Part shown: one piece after another, positions 32,266 through 41,470 of the stretch
Numbering within the stretch: position 1 is the first letter of the stretch
Layout of the letters: every line of letters starts with the position of its first letter
Assembly: GCF_000321415.2 (NCBI RefSeq)
Contig: NC_019902.2
Coordinates: 372,001-436,000, forward strand
From: Thioalkalivibrio nitratireducens DSM 14787
Lineage (GTDB): Bacteria; Pseudomonadota; Gammaproteobacteria; Ectothiorhodospirales; Ectothiorhodospiraceae
Direction: 5' to 3'
Length of the DNA: 64,000 nucleotides
Position numbers and translations under genes: made by a program
The notes under the pieces: generated by a model
The model's input: the letters and a program-made list of their open reading frames with translations, nothing else
What the model was told of the DNA's origin: nothing
The model's database searches: none

Positions 32266-34454
32266 GGCGTTTCCCCTGGGATCTTTTCGGGCTGGGCCTG
32301 CTGTTCGTCATCCTGCTGGCCTCACTGGTGGTGATGGGGGATGCCGCGCAGAACTCGGCGCGCTTCGAGCAGCTGTTCCTCTGGCTCCTCGCGTTCCACG
32401 GCGTGGTGCTCGTCGTGCTGGGCGCCCTGATCATCTACCAGGTCGGGCGCCTGATCGCGCAGTGCCGGGACGGTCGGCCCGGGAGCCGTCTGACCCTGCG
32501 CCTGATCGCGGGTTTCATGCTGGTCGCGGTGGTGCCGGTCACAGTGGTGTACTACTTCTCGTTCAAATTCCTGAACGAGGGCGTCGATTCCTGGTTCGAC
32601 GTGCGCGTCGACGGGGCGCTCGAGGACGCGCTGGAGCTGTCCCGCTCGTCGCTGGATCTTCGCGTCCGGGATCTCGCCCGCGAGACCCAAGAGATCATGC
32701 GCCAACTGCAGGACGTATCCGAGACGCTGGTGCCGCTGGCGCTTAACGATATCCGTGCCCAGATGGGGGCACAGGAGCTGACGCTCGTCGGTGCCAACAA
32801 CCGGATCATCGCCTCCAGTACCGACAGTCCGATCCGGCGGCTGCCGTCTCCACCAAGCGCCGACATCCTGATGCGCATGAGCCCGGGGCAACCCTTCACA
32901 CGCCTGGAGCCCGATGCGAACGGCCATCTGCTGATCCGCGTGGTCGCGCTGGCGGGGGACCGGTCGCCGGGTGCCGACAGCCGTATTCTGCAGGGCCTGT
33001 ACCCGGTGGATCCACGCATGAGTGCGCTCGCGGTGCGGGTGCAGGACGCGTTCGTCGATTACCGCGAGTTTGCCTACCTGCGCGGGCCGATCAAGCAGGG
33101 CTTCATCTTCACGATGTCGCTGGCGCTGGCGATGTCGCTGATGGCCGCCCTCTGGGCCGGGCTGCTGGTCGCGCGGCGCCTGGTGCGGCCGGTCACCGAC
33201 CTGGCTGAGGGCACCCGGCTGGTCGCGTCCGGGGACTACAGCACCCGGCTGCCGGTCAGTCGCGACGACGAACTCGGATTTCTGGTCCGTTCGTTCAACG
33301 CGATGACCCGCACGCTGAACGAAGCCCGCGAGGAGGCCGAACGCAACCGCCGCCTGCTCGATGCCGAGCGTGCCTACCTGGAAAGCGTGCTGCAGCACCT
33401 GCGCTCTGGAGTGCTGGCGCTGGATGGTGGCCTGCGCCTGCGCACCGCGAACGAGGCGGCGTGCCAGATCCTCGAATGCGACCTGCGCTCCGGGCCTCCC
33501 CGGCCGCTGTCGGACTTCGAGGATGCGTGCCCGCTGGTGGCGCAGTTCTTCGACGCGATCGGCGACGCGCTGGTGGCCGGGGAACAGGAGTGGTCGCGCG
33601 AGGTGGTGGTATTCACCCGCACCGGGCGCAAGGTGCTGATGACCCGCGGGGTATGGTTGCCCGATCCGGGCAATCGGCGCGGACTGCACGCGATCGTGTT
33701 CGACGACATGACCGAATTCCTGCGCGCGCAGCGCGATGCGGCCTGGGGCGAGGTGGCCCGACGACTGGCGCACGAGATCAAGAATCCGTTGACCCCGATC
33801 CAGCTGTCCGCCGAGCGGCTGTCCCGGCGCTTGGGCAAGACCGTGCAGGGCGCCGACCGGGAGGTGCTGGACCGTGCCACCGGGACCATCGTGCAGCAGG
33901 TCGAAGCGATGAAGACGCTGGTGAACGCGTTCCGCGACTATGCCCAGGCGCCGCGGCTGGAACTCGTGCCGCTCGATCTGAACCAGCTGGTGCGCGATGT
34001 CGGTGAACTGTACGCCGGCGAGGCCCAGCCCGCGCGGCTGGTGGTCGACCTGGAACAGGGATTGCCTGCCATACGGGCCGATGCCGGGCGTTTGCGCCAG
34101 CTCCTGCACAACCTGATCAAGAACGGGATCGAGGCGGTGCAGGACCGTGCGGACGGTGCGGTCCAGGTATCCACCCGGTATCTGCAGGACGGCAACGGAC
34201 ACCGGGTGGAACTGCGTGTCGCGGACAACGGGCCGGGCATCCGCCCCGAGTTCCTGGAGCGCATCTTCGAGCCGTACACGACCGACAAGCCCCGTGGCAC
34301 CGGCCTGGGCCTGGCCGTTGCGAAAAAGATCGTCGAGGAGCATGGGGGTATCATTGAATGCCATAATGGGCCGACGGGGGGGGCGGTGTTCGTGATCCGC
34401 ATTCCGGTCAACCGCGGCGGCGATACCGAGGGTGTCGGAGAGGCGCACGAATGA
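32250..34454 (+). CDS. ntrY: NtrY-type membrane sensor histidine kinase
   Basis: 734 residues from ATG 32250 (three codons more if ATG 32241 is used); the frame is open much further upstream, but that is rsmB/DUF4390 DNA. Three membrane segments lie within the first 110 residues (FGLGLLFVILLASLVVMG, FLWLLAFHGVVLVVLGALI, LIAGFMLVAVVPVTVVYY). A periplasmic domain of about 180 residues and a fourth helix (SLALAMSLMAALWAGLLVA) follow. Then come HAMP, a PAS domain, the phosphoacceptor RLAHEIKNPLTPIQ and the ATPase boxes LIKNGIEAV, DNGPGI and GTGLGLAVAKKI. It pairs with NtrX downstream (four-base overlap). The signal is unknown; orthologs affect nitrogen metabolism, envelope state or redox. Confidence 0.94.
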   Translation: MVLGLRRFPWDLFGLGLLFVILLASLVVMGDAAQNSARFEQLFLWLLAFHGVVLVVLGALIIYQVGRLIAQCRDGRPGSRLTLRLIAGFMLVAVVPVTVVYYFSFKFLNEGVDSWFDVRVDGALEDALELSRSSLDLRVRDLARETQEIMRQLQDVSETLVPLALNDIRAQMGAQELTLVGANNRIIASSTDSPIRRLPSPPSADILMRMSPGQPFTRLEPDANGHLLIRVVALAGDRSPGADSRILQGLYPVDPRMSALAVRVQDAFVDYREFAYLRGPIKQGFIFTMSLALAMSLMAALWAGLLVARRLVRPVTDLAEGTRLVASGDYSTRLPVSRDDELGFLVRSFNAMTRTLNEAREEAERNRRLLDAERAYLESVLQHLRSGVLALDGGLRLRTANEAACQILECDLRSGPPRPLSDFEDACPLVAQFFDAIGDALVAGEQEWSREVVVFTRTGRKVLMTRGVWLPDPGNRRGLHAIVFDDMTEFLRAQRDAAWGEVARRLAHEIKNPLTPIQLSAERLSRRLGKTVQGADREVLDRATGTIVQQVEAMKTLVNAFRDYAQAPRLELVPLDLNQLVRDVGELYAGEAQPARLVVDLEQGLPAIRADAGRLRQLLHNLIKNGIEAVQDRADGAVQVSTRYLQDGNGHRVELRVADNGPGIRPEFLERIFEPYTTDKPRGTGLGLAVAKKIVEEHGGIIECHNGPTGGAVFVIRIPVNRGGDTEGVGEAHE

Positions 34455-35827
34455 GTGGACCGTACATACTGGTGGTGGATGACGAGCCGGACATCCGCAT
34501 GCTGCTGCGGGACGTGCTCGAAGACGAGGGCTACGAAGTGGCCCTGGCCGGATCTGTCGCCGAAGCCAAGGCCGCGCGCCGCAGCCGGCGTCCCGACCTG
34601 ATTCTGCTCGATGTGTGGATGCCGGACGGCGACGGGATCAGCCTGCTGAAGGAGTGGAACGAGGACGGCAGCCTCCCCTGTCCGGTGGTGATGATTTCCG
34701 GGCATGGAAACGTCGAGACTGCGGTGGATGCCACCCGGCTCGGAGCCTACGACTTCATCGAGAAACCCCTGTCGATCGACAAGCTCGTCATTACCCTGAC
34801 CAACGCACTCGAATCGGACCGGCTGCAGCGGGAGAACCAGGGGCTGCGGCGGCTGGGAACCACCATCTCCGAACCGGTCGGCGACAGCGCGGTGATGAAC
34901 AGCCTGCGCGATCAGGTTCAGCGCATGGCCCAGCACGACACCTGGGTGCTGATCTCCGGGGAAGCGGGCGTGGGCAAGCAGACCTTTGCGCGATTCCTGC
35001 ACGCGGGCAGTGCACGTCGGGACAATCCCTTCATCGTGGTCGCGGTTGGATCGCTGTCCGGGCAGGAGGCGATCACCGAATTGTTCGGGTCGGAGCAGGG
35101 CGACCGCGTGCGTTTCGGACTGCTGGAACAGGCAGCCGGTGGAGTGCTGTTCCTGGACGAGGTCGCTGAGATGGATCTGCAAACCCAGGGGCGGCTGCTG
35201 CATGCGCTGGATACGCAGAGAATCACCCGGATCGGCGGCAACCAGCCGATCGCGGTCAACGTGCGGGTGGTGGCCGCGACCAAGGTCGACCTTGCCGAGG
35301 CGGTGCACCAGGGGCGCTTTCGCGAGGATCTCTACTACCGGCTGAACGTACTGCCGCTGAAGATCCCGCCGCTGCGCGAGCATCCCGAGGACATCCCGGC
35401 GCTGCTGAAACACCATATGGAACACCTGCACCAGCAGGAGGGGCTCCCGGAGCGGCGCTTCCAGGCCGGTGCGCTCGAACGGCTGCGGCGTTACCACTGG
35501 CCGGGCAACGTGCGTGAACTGCGCAATTTCGTGCAGCGGCTGATGATCCTGGGCTCCGGCGAGGAGGTGACGCGCGAGGAGGTGGAGCGCACGCTATCCG
35601 GGCAGACGCTCGGCGAGGCGGATCTCGGCGCGGTGAAGCTGTTCCCGGACCTGCCGCTGCGCGAGGCGCGGGAACAGTTCGAGCGCCAGTACCTGATCCA
35701 TCAGCTCGAACGCAGCGAGGGCAACATGACCCGACTGGCGGAACGGGTCGGCCTGGAGCGTACCCATCTGTACCGCAAGTTCAAGACCCTTGGGATCGAC
35801 CCAAAAAAACTGAAGACCGACGGCTGA
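34451..35827 (+). CDS. ntrX: NtrX-type response regulator (NtrC family)
   Basis: 458 residues. The receiver domain (1-120) has phosphoacceptor Asp54 (LLDVWMPDGDG). The AAA+ domain has a Walker A-like GEAGVGKQTF and Walker B LFLDEVAEM. The C-terminal helix-turn-helix is MTRLAERVGLERTHLYRKFK. The sigma54-contacting GAFTGA loop is missing: after ELFG the sequence goes directly through SEQGDRVRFGLLEQAAGG. NtrX proteins of several lineages are known to lack this motif, so this regulator may act without activating sigma54 polymerase. It overlaps ntrY by four bases and is followed by trkA. Confidence 0.94.
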   Translation: MSGPYILVVDDEPDIRMLLRDVLEDEGYEVALAGSVAEAKAARRSRRPDLILLDVWMPDGDGISLLKEWNEDGSLPCPVVMISGHGNVETAVDATRLGAYDFIEKPLSIDKLVITLTNALESDRLQRENQGLRRLGTTISEPVGDSAVMNSLRDQVQRMAQHDTWVLISGEAGVGKQTFARFLHAGSARRDNPFIVVAVGSLSGQEAITELFGSEQGDRVRFGLLEQAAGGVLFLDEVAEMDLQTQGRLLHALDTQRITRIGGNQPIAVNVRVVAATKVDLAEAVHQGRFREDLYYRLNVLPLKIPPLREHPEDIPALLKHHMEHLHQQEGLPERRFQAGALERLRRYHWPGNVRELRNFVQRLMILGSGEEVTREEVERTLSGQTLGEADLGAVKLFPDLPLREAREQFERQYLIHQLERSEGNMTRLAERVGLERTHLYRKFKTLGIDPKKLKTDG

Positions 35828-35842
35828 CCCTAGGCGCTGGAT

Positions 35843-37222
35843 ATGAAGCGGATCGTGATCGTGGGCGCCGGCCAGGTCGGGCAATCGCTCGCCGAGGCCC
35901 TCAGCGCCGACGGACACAACGTGACGGTGGTCGACACGCGTTCCGTTTGCCTTGAGGCGATCGAGAGCCATCTCGACATCCGGACCGTGAACGGCTTCGG
36001 CAGTCATCCCGGCGTGCTCGAGTCCGCCGGGGCCCGCGAGGCCGAGATGCTGATCGCGGTCACCGATTCGGACGAAGTCAACATGCTTGCCTGCCAGGTC
36101 GGCTCGACGCTGTTCGGTATCGGTACCAAGATCGCGCGGGTGCGTGAACGCAGTTACCACGATTATCCGCGTCTGTTCTCTCCAGATGCGGTGCCAGTGG
36201 ACATGCTGATTTCCCCGGAGGCGATCGTCACCGCCCAGATCCAACGGCTGGTCGAACATCCCGGGGCGTTGCAGGTGCTCGATTTTGCCGACGGGCTGGT
36301 TTCGCTGGTCGGGGTCCGGGCGTATTACGGTGGACCGCTGGTAGGCCACGAGCTGCGCAATCTGCGGCGGGACATGCCGGGCATCCAGACCCGGGTCGCC
36401 GCGATCTTCCGGCGCGATCGTCCGGTGCGTCCCGACGGGCATACGGTGATCGAGGCCGACGACGAGGTATTTTTCGTCGCAGCGAAGGAGGATATCGGCG
36501 CCGTTACTTCGGAACTGCGGAAGCTCGATCAGCCGTACCGGCGGATCATGGTGGCAGGCGGAGGCAATATCGGGCGGCGGCTGGCCGAGGCCCTGGCGGG
36601 TCGTTACGAGGTCAGCGTGATCGAGCAGGACCCGGTGCGTGCCGAACAGCTGCGCGAGGTGCTGCCGGAGGGTACCGAGATCCGGGTTGGCGACAGCGCC
36701 GACGATCAGCAACTGGACCGTTCCGGGATCGGCCGGACCGACGTGTTCTGCGCGGTCACCAACGATGACCAGGCTAACATCTTCGCCAGCATGCTCGCGA
36801 AGCGCCGCGGTGTGCGCAAGGTGATGGCGCTGATCAACCGTCCCGGCTACGTCGACCTGATGCAGGAGGGCACGATCGACATCGCGCTGTCGCCGCAACA
36901 GGCGACGATCGGGGTCCTGCTGGCGCGGGTGCGGGAAGGCGGCACCGCCACCGTGCACAGCCTGCGCCGCGGCGCGGCGGAAGCGATCGAGACCATCGTC
37001 AGCGGCGATGCGCGGAACTCGCGCGTCGTCGACCGCAGGATCGAAGAGCTGCACTTGCCCGAGGGCGCGACGATAGGCGCGGTCGTGCGCCACCGCGAGG
37101 TGCTGATCCCGCATCACGATACCGTGATCCATTCCGGCGACCACGTGATCCTGTTCCTGACCGATCGCGGCCTGCTGCGGGCAGTCGAGCGATTGTTCCA
37201 GCCGACCCGCCGTTTCTTTTGA
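35843..37222 (+). CDS. trkA: Trk system potassium uptake regulatory protein TrkA
   Basis: 459 residues. A cytoplasmic protein that gates the TrkH/TrkG potassium channel. It consists of two halves, each a Rossmann-type RCK-N domain plus an RCK-C domain. The first NAD-binding loop is IVGAGQVGQSLAEALS at the N-terminus and the second is VAGGGNIGRRLAEAL at about residue 236. It lies 15 bases after ntrX and is probably in the same operon, a frequent arrangement. trkH is not in this window. Confidence 0.95.
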   Translation: MKRIVIVGAGQVGQSLAEALSADGHNVTVVDTRSVCLEAIESHLDIRTVNGFGSHPGVLESAGAREAEMLIAVTDSDEVNMLACQVGSTLFGIGTKIARVRERSYHDYPRLFSPDAVPVDMLISPEAIVTAQIQRLVEHPGALQVLDFADGLVSLVGVRAYYGGPLVGHELRNLRRDMPGIQTRVAAIFRRDRPVRPDGHTVIEADDEVFFVAAKEDIGAVTSELRKLDQPYRRIMVAGGGNIGRRLAEALAGRYEVSVIEQDPVRAEQLREVLPEGTEIRVGDSADDQQLDRSGIGRTDVFCAVTNDDQANIFASMLAKRRGVRKVMALINRPGYVDLMQEGTIDIALSPQQATIGVLLARVREGGTATVHSLRRGAAEAIETIVSGDARNSRVVDRRIEELHLPEGATIGAVVRHREVLIPHHDTVIHSGDHVILFLTDRGLLRAVERLFQPTRRFF

Positions 37223-37293
37223 GCCGGCCCGCCGTGGGGTACGCTGCGGGTCGAAAGACCGCCCTTACCCGCAGGCGGGAGAGGGCGATAAGG

Positions 37294-37313
37294 AGCGCGC
37301 TGCGCGCGTTTTT
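37294..37313 (+). terminator. Possible terminator after trkA
   Basis: A short GCGC/GCGC stem (295-298 with 304-307 of 37 kb) with a five-base loop, followed by GTTTTT. The stem is short, so this is a weak candidate; it would separate the ntrYX-trkA transcript from the TPR gene that starts 17 bases later. Confidence 0.35.
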
Positions 37314-37329
37314 CTGAACGGAGGCGGTG

Positions 37330-37671
37330 ATGGCCGACATGATTTCGCGTTTCCAGACGCTGCTGGAGTCAGGGCAGGACTCGCCGATGCTGCGCCTGTC
37401 GCTGGGGAATGCCCTGATCGCGGCCGGCCGCCACGCGGAGGCGGTTGGGCACCTCGAGCGTGCGCTGGATCAGGATCCCGGGTACTCGGCAGCGTGGAAG
37501 CGACTGGGCTGGACGCTGCTGGAGACCGGCGCGGCCGCGCGCGCGCTGGAGGTCTGCGAACGCGGCATCGAGGTGGCACGGGGCAGGGGCGATCTGCAGG
37601 CGGCGAAGGAGATGGAGGTCTTCGCCCGACGTGCGCGCAAGCAGCTGGATGCCCCGAAGCGGGACTCATGA
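37330..37671 (+). CDS. Small tetratricopeptide-repeat protein
   Basis: 113 residues from ATG 37330, with GGAGG about five bases upstream. Residues about 15-85 form two TPR-like helical pairs (LRLSLGNALIAAGRHAEAV, then AWKRLGWTLLETGAAARALE). The C-terminus is basic (ARRARKQLDAPKR). It has no signal peptide and is presumably a cytoplasmic protein-interaction module. Its stop codon overlaps the start of the acyltransferase gene (ATGA). Function unknown. Confidence 0.8.
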   Translation: MADMISRFQTLLESGQDSPMLRLSLGNALIAAGRHAEAVGHLERALDQDPGYSAAWKRLGWTLLETGAAARALEVCERGIEVARGRGDLQAAKEMEVFARRARKQLDAPKRDS

Positions 37672-38678
37672 CGGAGGACCGCAGCCGGGCAACGGGTGGC
37701 GGTTATCGGGCTCCGCTCACGCCCCGGCATTTCCTGCCACGGCACTGGGGCAGCTGGCTTGGACTCGGGTTGCTGTGGCTGCTGCACCAGTTGCCCAGGC
37801 CGTTTCTGCGCGGCCTGGTGCCCGGGCTGGCCTGGCTGCTGCGGCGCGGGTCGGCCAAGCGCAGGCATTTCGCTACCCTGAACCTGTCCTGGTGTTTCCC
37901 TGCGCTGACGCCGGAGCAGCGGGAACACCTGCTGCGGGAACACTACCGTTTTGCCGCGCAGGGCATGCTGGACTACGGGATGCTGTGGTTCGGATCTGCC
38001 GCCACCCATGCGGCACGCATCCGGGTTGTCGGCCACGAACACTACCTCAGGCTGCAGGCGCGCCAGGTGCCGGTGATCGTGCTGTCCCCGCATTCGATCG
38101 CACTCGATCACGGTGGACTGCGGATGAGCCAGCTCCACAATGGCGTGTCGTTTGCGAAGCAGTTGCGCAATCCCGTTGTGGAATGGATCAACCACCGCAC
38201 CCGTACCCGTTATTCAGCGCAGATCTACTCACGCGAACAGGGTCTGCGTCCGGCGATTCGGCAGATGCGCCAGGGACGCAATTTCTACTATCTCCCCGAC
38301 GAGGATCTCGGGGCCGAGGGTGCGGTGTTCGTCGATTTCCTTGGCGTTTCCAAGGCCACGCTGACCTCGCTGGGTCGCCTGGCACGCGTGACCGGGGCCG
38401 CGGTCGTTCCGAGCTTCGCCTGGTATGACCGTGCCGAGGACCAGTACGTGGTGACGCTCTCGCCGGCGCTCGAGAACTTCCCCAGCGGTGACGATCGCGC
38501 CGACGCACGCGCGATGAACGCGGCGATCGAGAAAGCGGTGCGCGAGAGACCGGCGCAGTATCTCTGGACGATGCGCCTGTTCCAGACCCGCCCCGGCGGG
38601 GCCCCGAACCCGTACCGTTCCGGATCCGCGGGTCCGCGCGCGGACGCGGCCACCGGGCCCCGCACCCCGGGAAGGTAG
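37668..38678 (+). CDS. Lipid A biosynthesis acyltransferase (LpxL/HtrB family)
   Basis: 336 residues from ATG 37668, coupled to the TPR gene by a four-base overlap; the frame is open upstream but that is TPR-gene DNA. One membrane anchor lies near the N-terminus (SWLGLGLLWLLHQL). The acyltransferase HX4D-like motif is HSIALDHG, followed by FAKQLRNPVVEWINHRTR and YLPDEDLGAEGAVFVDF, as in LpxL/LpxM enzymes. These add a secondary acyl chain to Kdo2-lipid IVA at the inner membrane. The last 30 residues (Gly/Pro/Arg-rich) are not conserved. LpxL versus LpxM versus LpxP cannot be decided from sequence alone. Confidence 0.9.
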   Translation: MTEDRSRATGGGYRAPLTPRHFLPRHWGSWLGLGLLWLLHQLPRPFLRGLVPGLAWLLRRGSAKRRHFATLNLSWCFPALTPEQREHLLREHYRFAAQGMLDYGMLWFGSAATHAARIRVVGHEHYLRLQARQVPVIVLSPHSIALDHGGLRMSQLHNGVSFAKQLRNPVVEWINHRTRTRYSAQIYSREQGLRPAIRQMRQGRNFYYLPDEDLGAEGAVFVDFLGVSKATLTSLGRLARVTGAAVVPSFAWYDRAEDQYVVTLSPALENFPSGDDRADARAMNAAIEKAVRERPAQYLWTMRLFQTRPGGAPNPYRSGSAGPRADAATGPRTPGR

Positions 38679-38711
38679 CGCCGGCCACGGTTTGCGCGGT
38701 AGGCTCGGGCC

Positions 38712-39743
38712 ATGGCAGCCAAGGTTCTGACTATCAAGCCCGAGCACCTTCGCAAGCCCGCGGCCCGGGTTGCGCGGCTGCTGATGCGCAAACGCCTGGC
38801 CGTCGCCGATTCGCTGCTCGACAAGCTCGACGATCCCGAGGCAGTCCACGAGTTCCGGGTCGCGGTGCGCCGGGCGCGCAGCATCGAGAAAGCCTACCGC
38901 CCCTATCTTGTGGATGCGGTCACCCCGAAGCTGCGCCGGCGCCTGAAGGACGTGGTGGCCGCGACCGGTGCAGCGCGTGACACCGAGGTGCAGATCGAGC
39001 GCCTACACCAGCGCTGCGCCGATCCCCGCCCGCACCAACGCCCGGGCTTCGATTGGCTGGAGCAGAGGCTCCAGCATCGGCTCGCAGTCGAGTACGAAGC
39101 GTTGCGGGCCACGCTCGCGGAACGCTTTCGGCTCGTGCACAAGCCGCTGCACGCCCGCTTGAAGGCGCGCTACGCGGATCCCGGGCCCAGCTTTGCCGAA
39201 GTGACCGCCGGGATGCTGCTCGAGGTGGCCGGCGAATTCGCGCTCCGCTGCGCGCATCTCGATCGCGATCTCGATGAGGGTCCGCTGCACGCAGCGCGGA
39301 TCAGCGGCAAGCGCCTGCGCTATCTGCTGGAGCCGCTCACTGCTGCCTTTCCGCAGGCAGAGGCGCTGGTGGGATCGCTCAAGGTGCTGCAGGACCTGCT
39401 CGGGGAGATTCGTGACCTGCAGGTGTTCGGAAGGGAACTGGCCGAGGCTTCGGAAGAGGCCGGGGCTGCGCGCATGCGCAAACTCATCGAGATGTCGCTG
39501 ACGCTCCCGTTCGATTCCCCCGAACTCGCGAGGGGGCGCCAGCAGGATGAACGCGCGGGCCTGATGTCGCTGGCCCGGGAACTGCAGACGCGCCAGGGCG
39601 ACCTGATCGAGCATCTCCGGGCCCGCCTGCGCGACGGCGCGGCCGAGGAACTGGTCGCGGGGGTGCGTGCACTGGCTCGCGATTGTGCCCATGCCGGGAT
39701 GCCGCAAAGCGATCCGCAGCCAGCGCGCGACAACGCCGGCTGA
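38712..39743 (+). CDS. CHAD domain protein
   Basis: 343 residues, almost entirely one CHAD domain: a helical bundle rich in conserved His and Arg (AVHEFRVAVRRARSIEKAYR near the start, HAARISGKRLRYLLEPL in the second half). CHAD domains bind inorganic polyphosphate and are often found with polyphosphate kinase or CYTH triphosphatases; no such partner is near. No signal peptide. It probably acts in the cytoplasm or on polyphosphate granules, which is inference from the family. Confidence 0.88.
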   Translation: MAAKVLTIKPEHLRKPAARVARLLMRKRLAVADSLLDKLDDPEAVHEFRVAVRRARSIEKAYRPYLVDAVTPKLRRRLKDVVAATGAARDTEVQIERLHQRCADPRPHQRPGFDWLEQRLQHRLAVEYEALRATLAERFRLVHKPLHARLKARYADPGPSFAEVTAGMLLEVAGEFALRCAHLDRDLDEGPLHAARISGKRLRYLLEPLTAAFPQAEALVGSLKVLQDLLGEIRDLQVFGRELAEASEEAGAARMRKLIEMSLTLPFDSPELARGRQQDERAGLMSLARELQTRQGDLIEHLRARLRDGAAEELVAGVRALARDCAHAGMPQSDPQPARDNAG

Positions 39744-39977
39744 GGTATTCCAGGGAACCGGAATCGCGCTCGGCTACACTAACTTCCGATGCGCGTTGCC
39801 AGCACGGTATCCGGGATGCCATCGATGCGTTCGATGAAGACCTCCGGCAGCGATCGGTGCGCGCGCGAGCGCCGCAAGCGTGTACGTCGGCCCGCGCTGC
39901 GTCCCGATCGATCACGATTCGGGCAGGCCGCTGCACATCGAGCCGGCATCCCCAGGACTGAATTTCGGGAGTTGACC

Positions 39978-40622
39978 ATGTTCTTCGGCGCGACACACAA
40001 GATCCGCATGCCCGATCCGTCCGAGGCGCTGTCGGGGCGTGCCGAGCCGATGCCGGTATCCGGCCGTCACGCGGTACTCGGGACGCTGCTGGCGCCTCCG
40101 TATCCCGAAGGCATGGCGACCATCCATTTCGGCATGGGTTGTTTCTGGGGTGCCGAGCGCTTGTTCTGGCGCCAGCCCGGGGTGTTCACCACCGCGGTGG
40201 GCTACGGTGGCGGCTACACGCCCAACCCGACCTACCGGGAGGTGTGTTCGGGGCTGACCGGCCACAACGAGCTCGTGCGCGTGGTGTACGACCCGGGGCA
40301 GATCGGACTGGAGGCCCTGCTGAAGGTCTTCTGGGAGGGGCACGATCCGACCCAGGGCATGCGCCAGGGCAATGATGTCGGAACCCAGTACCGCTCGGGA
40401 ATCTACCTGAGCGACCCGACCCAGCGTGCGCCGGCCGAGGCGAGCCGCCAGCGCTTCGAAGCAGCTCTGCGGCGCGTGGGCCAGGGGCCGATCACCACCG
40501 AGATCGTCGATCTCGGCGACTTCTACTTCGCCGAGGACTATCACCAGCAGTATCTGGAGAAGAACCCCGGTGGCTACTGCGGGCTGGGCGGGCTCGGGAT
40601 CGGCTATCCCGCCGGCGCCTGA
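39978..40622 (+). CDS. msrA: Peptide-methionine (S)-S-oxide reductase
   Basis: 214 residues from ATG 39978, preceded by GGGAG. It reduces methionine-S-sulfoxide in proteins and free methionine. The catalytic cysteine is in [14 protein letters not shown] and the C-terminal part has [21 protein letters not shown] with a possible resolving cysteine. The N-terminal extension of about 45 residues matches the longer enterobacterial-type MsrA. Its 3' end overlaps the convergent amidotransferase gene by 19 bases. The 234 bases upstream (39744-39977) hold no intact gene; a short frame ending at 39974 may be a remnant. Confidence 0.94.
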   Translation: MFFGATHKIRMPDPSEALSGRAEPMPVSGRHAVLGTLLAPPYPEGMATIHFGMGCFWGAERLFWRQPGVFTTAVGYGGGYTPNPTYREVCSGLTGHNELVRVVYDPGQIGLEALLKVFWEGHDPTQGMRQGNDVGTQYRSGIYLSDPTQRAPAEASRQRFEAALRRVGQGPITTEIVDLGDFYFAEDYHQQYLEKNPGGYCGLGGLGIGYPAGA

Positions 40623-41470
40623 TCCGTCGGCTCCCGTGCCCCGGTCTCCGGGCCCGCCGCCCGGACAAGCGCGCGGAACAGGCGCTGCTGGACGTGTTTC
40701 TGCGGAAGATACTCGGGATGCCACTGCACCCCGATGCACCAGCGATCGCAGGCCTCGATCGCCTGGATGACTCCGGTGGGTTCCCGACCGCATACGCGCA
40801 GGTGCTGCCCCAGTTCCGCAACCGCGTGGTTGTGGAGGGCATTGACCTGAACGGTCTCGCCGTCCAGCACCGCGGCCAGACGCGAGCCGGGTTCAAGGTC
40901 CACCCGTTTCACCGGCAACAGGCTGCGCGTCTGCGGGGTCTCCGTGTAGAACCCCCCGAGATCCCGGTGCAGCGTTCCGCCCCGGACGACGTTGACCAGC
41001 TGCATGCCCCGGCAGATGCCCAGGATCGGCCGGCGCTCGTCGAGCGCCCGGTGGATCAACGCCTTCTCCAGGCGGTCGCGTTCCGTGTCGAGCCGGCCGC
41101 CATGCGACTGGAACAGGCGTCGGAGCAGCCACAGCAGTGGGTAGAATGCGTACCCGATCAGGCGCTGGGACCAGCGCCGTTCGGCGGCCTGAATCTCGCT
41201 CGTTGCGGGGCCGTCGGGTTTCTCGTACAGCGCGGGATCCACATCGGCACCGCCGCCGACGATCAGGGCGTCGAAATGGCAGTGGTGGTGTGGCCGTGCC
41301 GGTCGAATCCTCAGCGGGCGCCCACCGGCACGGTGCACCGCCCAGGCGGTGAAGAACCACGCGGGCCAGCCGCCCCGGTCGGGCCCGGTGACCGCGACCA
41401 CCGCCCGCGGTTGCGGGCGGGATGGTTCCCCCCCTTCGCGGTGTGCGGGATCCGCGTCAGAACCAGTCAC
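40604..41470 (-). CDS. Peptidase C26 / gamma-glutamyl-gamma-aminobutyrate hydrolase-like class I amidotransferase
   Basis: 288 residues from GTG 41470, which overlaps the end of the amidoligase gene by 14 bases; the longer open frame upstream is the amidoligase region read out of frame. The class I glutamine amidotransferase triad is visible: nucleophile in [12 protein letters not shown], and His-Glu in [20 protein letters not shown] is typical of peptidase C26 (PuuD-like) proteins. Members hydrolyse gamma-glutamyl amide bonds. Because it is cotranscribed with an amidoligase, it may process or recycle the product of that ligase; this is inference. Converges on msrA. Confidence 0.87.
   Translation of the reverse strand: MTGSDADPAHREGGEPSRPQPRAVVAVTGPDRGGWPAWFFTAWAVHRAGGRPLRIRPARPHHHCHFDALIVGGGADVDPALYEKPDGPATSEIQAAERRWSQRLIGYAFYPLLWLLRRLFQSHGGRLDTERDRLEKALIHRALDERRPILGICRGMQLVNVVRGGTLHRDLGGFYTETPQTRSLLPVKRVDLEPGSRLAAVLDGETVQVNALHNHAVAELGQHLRVCGREPTGVIQAIEACDRWCIGVQWHPEYLPQKHVQQRLFRALVRAAGPETGAREPTDQAPAG

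Noticed and set aside
31743-34454. ntrY read as a 903-residue protein
   Set aside because: The first 166 residues are DUF4390-gene DNA in another frame and lack hydrophobic segments; the kinase starts at about 32250.
34451-35827. Calling this regulator NtrC and linking it to the sigma54 promoter at 44969
   Set aside because: Partner kinase, gene order with trkA and absence of GAFTGA all indicate NtrX, not NtrC.
39789-39977. N-terminal extension of msrA, or a small gene before it
   Set aside because: MsrA has a clear ATG with GGGAG at 39978; the upstream residues are unlike any MsrA. A frame ending at 39974 is protein-like but has a stop and no start, so at most a remnant.
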